The notes below the pieces were generated by a model. That model searched no databases and was not told where the DNA came from. It saw only the letters and a program-made list of their open reading frames with translations. The position numbers and the translations under genes are program-made. From Christensenella hongkongensis (lineage in GTDB: Bacteria; Bacillota; Clostridia; Christensenellales; Christensenellaceae), in assembly GCF_000981035.1 (NCBI RefSeq), contig NZ_LAYJ01000131.1, forward strand, positions 58,449 to 122,448: a DNA stretch of 64,000 nt, given 5' to 3'. Shown here piece after piece: positions 61,747-64,000 of this stretch (position 1 is its first letter; every line of letters begins with the position of its first letter).

Positions 61747-63284
61747 AAGCTGTGATATACGCCCGCTATTCCTCCGACAGCCAGCGGGAAGAAAGTATCG
61801 AGGGCCAAATCCGGGAGTGTACCGCCTTTGCCGAGAAGAACGGCATCACCATCCTGCGCCACTACATAGACCGGGCCTTTTCCGCTAAGACGGACAACCG
61901 CCCGGAGTTTCAGAACATGATAAAAGGCAGCGGCAAACGCCTGTTCGATATGGTTATTGTCTGGAAGCTGGACAGGTTCGCCCGGAACCGCTACGACAGC
62001 GCCCGGTACAAGGCCACACTGAAAAAGAACGGCGTGAAAGTCGTGTCCGCCACCGAGGTCATTTCAGACGGGGCCGAGGGCATCATTTTGGAAAGCGTGT
62101 TGGAGGGGTATGCCGAATACTACTCCGCCGACCTGTCCGAGAAGGTAGTCCGAGGCATGACGGAGAACGCCTTAAAGACCAAGTACAACGGTGGCACCCT
62201 CCCTATTGGCTATCTAATCGACAGCGAGCGGCATTTCCAGCCTGACCCGCTGACCGCCCCTTTTATACTGGAAGCCTTCCAGCGTTACGACGAGGGGGAC
62301 ACCATGACCCAAATCCGGGACTGGCTCAACGAGCAAGGCGTGAAGAATACGAGGGGCCAAAAGCTGACCTATAATAGCGTCCAGCACCTTTTGAACAACC
62401 GCCGCTATATCGGGGAGTATACCTACCGGGAAATAGTAGTCCCGGAGGGCATACCCGCCATCGTCCCCCAAGACCTCTTTGACCGGGTGCAGGAAAAGCT
62501 GGCGAAGAACAAAAAGGCCCCGGCCCGTCACAAGGCCGAGGACGATTACTTATTGACAACCAAGCTGTTCTGCGGCTATTGCGGGGCGTATCTCTGCGGC
62601 GAGAGCGGCACCAGCCGCACAGGGAATGTGCACCACTATTACAAGTGCGTATCTGTGAAAAAGAAGCGTACCGAGTGCCACAAGAAGTCCGTCAAGAAGG
62701 GATGGGTTGAGGATTTGGTAGTCAGCGAAACCATGAAGCTGGTGATGGACGATACCGCCATTGAGGCCATCGTGTCCATGCTGATGGAGTTGCAGGACAG
62801 GGAGAATGTGAACTTGCCGCTGTATGAGCAACAGCTACGGGAGGCCGACACTGCCATTCAAAACCTGCTCAACGCCATCCAACAGGGTATTCTAACCAAG
62901 TCCACCAAAGGACGGCTGGAGGAATTGGAGGCCACGAGGGAGGAACTGGAAATCCGGATAGCCTGTGAAAAGCTGGCGAAGCCCAAGGTGAGCGCCGAGT
63001 TTATGACCTTCTGGCTCCACCGCTTCCGTAAGCTGGACGTGCGGCATAAGTCCCACCGCAAGATGTTGATTGATACTTTCGTCAACGCCATTTTCCTCTA
63101 TGACGATAAAATGGTGATTACCTTCAACTACAAGGAAGGGACAACCGCCATCACCTTTGACGACCTAAAAGCGGCGCTGGACGGGAAGATTATGGGTTCG
63201 GATTTGGATTGCTTAACGGCACCAAAACCGTTCTTCATACAAGGGTATGCAGAACGGTTTTTTATGGTGCTTAAGCGTAAATAA
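61743..63284 (+). CDS. Large serine recombinase (integrase) of the element
   Basis: A 513-aa site-specific recombinase. The catalytic domain has Ser10 in YARYSSDSQREES, then QIRECTAFAEKNG, DMVIVWKLDRFARNRYD and SVLEGYAEYYSADLSEKVVRGM; a recombinase domain and a zinc-ribbon (CGYCGAYLCGESG...CVSVKKKRTECHKK) with a coiled-coil segment (about 355-420) follow. It excises and integrates the element. The right att repeat lies in codons for the end (GSDL), so the last 26 or so residues after it may be host-derived in this integrated form. Confidence 0.93.
   Translation: MKAVIYARYSSDSQREESIEGQIRECTAFAEKNGITILRHYIDRAFSAKTDNRPEFQNMIKGSGKRLFDMVIVWKLDRFARNRYDSARYKATLKKNGVKVVSATEVISDGAEGIILESVLEGYAEYYSADLSEKVVRGMTENALKTKYNGGTLPIGYLIDSERHFQPDPLTAPFILEAFQRYDEGDTMTQIRDWLNEQGVKNTRGQKLTYNSVQHLLNNRRYIGEYTYREIVVPEGIPAIVPQDLFDRVQEKLAKNKKAPARHKAEDDYLLTTKLFCGYCGAYLCGESGTSRTGNVHHYYKCVSVKKKRTECHKKSVKKGWVEDLVVSETMKLVMDDTAIEAIVSMLMELQDRENVNLPLYEQQLREADTAIQNLLNAIQQGILTKSTKGRLEELEATREELEIRIACEKLAKPKVSAEFMTFWLHRFRKLDVRHKSHRKMLIDTFVNAIFLYDDKMVITFNYKEGTTAITFDDLKAALDGKIMGSDLDCLTAPKPFFIQGYAERFFMVLKRK
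63194..63205 (+). repeat. Right att direct repeat
   Basis: GGGTTCGGATTT inside the recombinase 3' end, identical to 51657-51668. Sequence right of it is probably original chromosome, ending in a long palindrome. Confidence 0.72.
63211..63276. repeat. 66-bp imperfect palindrome at the recombinase 3' end
   Basis: Paired arms in order: GCTTAA/TTAAGC, GCACCA/TGGTGC, CCGTTCT/AGAACGG, CATAC/GTATG, with loop AAGG (63241-63244). A T-run follows AGAACGG, so the inner part can act as terminator of the recombinase gene. The length and the nested arms are unusual for a simple terminator. Confidence 0.75.
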
Positions 63285-63329
63285 TCCTGCGGTTCTACCG
63301 CAGGAAGAGAAAAAGAGCTTTAGCATGAG

Positions 63330-63397
63330 AAAAACCTCCGAGTGTACAATTAGTAAAGGTTTGGCAACCGCATTACTAAAAACACGAGGAGGTTTTT
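63330..63397 (+). promoter_or_regulatory. tnpA leader hairpin hiding the ribosome binding site
   Basis: AAAAACCTCC (63330-63339) pairs with GGAGGTTTTT (63388-63397), with inner GTGT/ACAC and TTAGTAA/TTACTAA stems. The SD GAGGAGG (63386-63392) lies inside the stem, four bases before the ATG region. IS200 is known to limit TnpA synthesis by such a structure. Confidence 0.8.
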
Positions 63398-63400
63398 GAC

Positions 63401-63865
63401 ATGAGTGAAATAAAAAGTTCAGCACATTCAAAATGGAGATGTCAATACCATATAGTATTCGCGCCCAAGTATCGGCGAAAAGAAATCTATGGGAAACTGA
63501 AGTCGGATATCGGCCAAATCTTGAGAAAGCTTTGTGCAGAGAAGAAAGTGGAAATACTCGAAGCAGAAGCTTGCCCAGACCACATCCATATGTTGGTGTG
63601 TATCCCACCGTATCTAAGTGTAGCACAGTTTATGGGATTTCTCAAAGGTAAGAGCAGTCTTATGATTTTTGACCGGCACGCTAATTTGAAATACAAATAC
63701 GGCAGTAGACACTTCTGGAGCCGGGGATACTTTGTAGATACGGTAGGACGCAATGAACGCGCAATCAAGGAATACATAAAAAATCAACTGGAAGAGGACT
63801 ATATAAAGGATCAAATTACGATGAAAGAGTATATGGACTCGTTTACAGGTAACAAGACCAAGTAG
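63401..63865 (+). CDS. tnpA: IS200/IS605-family transposase TnpA (Y1 HUH)
   Basis: A 154-aa single-strand DNA transposase: YHIVFAPKYRRKEIYGKL, HUH motif CPDHIHMLVCIPP (His61, His63), FLKGKSSLMIF, FWSRGYFVDTVGRNERAIKEYIKNQ with the probable nucleophile Tyr125. Full length and intact. SD is GAGGAGG, sequestered in the leader stem. Confidence 0.93.
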   Translation: MSEIKSSAHSKWRCQYHIVFAPKYRRKEIYGKLKSDIGQILRKLCAEKKVEILEAEACPDHIHMLVCIPPYLSVAQFMGFLKGKSSLMIFDRHANLKYKYGSRHFWSRGYFVDTVGRNERAIKEYIKNQLEEDYIKDQITMKEYMDSFTGNKTK

Positions 63866-63875
63866 GCAAAAAAGA

Positions 63876-63995
63876 CAGCCGCTTAAGCGGCTGCCCGAGA
63901 TAGTAATGCGGTGTCAAACTTCGATGCCCCTTGAGGGGCTAAGTCCGCAATTCGCCCTTCCAGGGCGAGCGCAAACCACCAGTTTACTGGTGGTT
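63876..63995. repeat. Four tandem stem-loops downstream of tnpA
   Basis: CAGCCGCTTAAGCGGCTG (63876-63893), GCCCCTTGAGGGGC (63926-63939), CGCCCT/AGGGCG (63953-63967) and AACCACCAG/CTGGTGGTT (63974-63995). The first may terminate tnpA; the last is the likely TnpA-binding right-end hairpin. The rest is of unknown role. Confidence 0.7.
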
Positions 63996-64000
63996 ATGAT

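Larger units (their letters stand above)
51657..63205. mobile_element. Integrative mobilizable element of about 11.5 kb
   Basis: Bounded by the direct repeat GGGTTCGGATTT at 51657-51668 and 63194-63205. Contents in order: remnant reading frame, 59-aa protein, MobV relaxase, cysteine-rich VLP protein and sigma-like protein (all - strand), then type I RM genes hsdR-M-S, an ImmA/IrrE metallopeptidase, an oriT region, XRE regulator and serine recombinase (+ strand). No type IV secretion or coupling protein genes are present, so transfer should need a helper conjugative element. The mobilisation genes look more GC-rich than the flanking chromosome, suggesting acquisition. Confidence 0.82.
63286..64000 (+). 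mobile_element. IS200-type insertion sequence (right end at or beyond the window edge)
   Basis: Contains one tnpA and no tnpB. A perfect hairpin CCTGCGGT/ACCGCAGG (63286-63304) marks the probable left-end region, and AACCACCAG/CTGGTGGTT (63974-63995) the probable right-end hairpin. Exact tips are not determined because single-strand transposons of this type leave no target duplication. Confidence 0.7.

Overview
The window reads as a chromosome segment of a low-to-mid GC Firmicute of the class Clostridia. The signs are Gram-positive style operons (smc-ftsY, ylxM-ffh-rpsP-khpA-rimM-trmD-rplS, dprA-topA-trmFO-hslVU), an IspH-ribosomal S1 fusion of the kind known from clostridia, an Asp23/AmaP/DUF2273 set, RNase J, SD-led genes with frequent ATG, GTG and TTG starts, and tRNAs with encoded CCA ends. 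A family-level assignment is not possible from this sequence alone.

Positions 1-40727 are dense housekeeping DNA, all on the + strand. In order: the aspS 3' end, tcdA and an RseC-like protein; SMC and the SRP branch (smc, ftsY, ylxM, ffh); ribosome and tRNA maturation (rpsP, khpA, rimM, trmD, rplS, rbgA, rnhB, yraN); a very large double GT-C glycosyltransferase; a YifB/ComM ATPase, dprA, topA, trmFO, hslV and hslU; RNase J, YlbF, mltG, a U32 (TrhP-like) protein, a TIM-barrel protein, an M24 peptidase and efp; Asp23-AmaP-DUF2273; nusB, a TsaD/Kae1 paralogue, folD, xseAB, ispA, cmk, plsC and the IspH-S1 fusion. Many genes overlap by 1-20 bases, so long translationally coupled operons are likely.

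Positions 40820-41760 hold a five-tRNA operon (Pro, Glu, Met, Asp, Phe) and a separately promoted tRNA-Thr. Positions 41760-51164 hold a carbohydrate-utilisation locus: a lipoprotein binding protein, a YesM/YesN-type two-component system, two permeases, an MsmK/UgpC-type ATPase and a cytoplasmic GH9-family protein. Two promoters in this locus, in front of the binding protein and of the permease operon, carry the same 25-bp element at exactly the same distance from the -10 box. This is very probably the operator of the AraC-type response regulator encoded between them.

Positions 51300-51667 hold tRNA-Tyr and tRNA-Leu(CAG). An integrative mobilizable element of about 11.5 kb is inserted in the tRNA-Leu terminator. 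It is bracketed by a 12-bp direct repeat (51657-51668 and 63194-63205), the right copy lying inside the 3' end of the serine recombinase gene. The element carries a MobV relaxase, a cysteine-rich protein and a sigma-like protein on the - strand; a complete type I restriction-modification operon (hsdR-hsdM-hsdS) translationally coupled to an ImmA/IrrE-type metallopeptidase; a MobV/pMV158-type origin of transfer (61072-61110, read on the - strand); and an XRE regulator overlapping the recombinase. It has no mating-pore genes, so it should depend on a helper. The window ends with a solo IS200-type insertion sequence whose tnpA ribosome binding site is buried in a leader hairpin.
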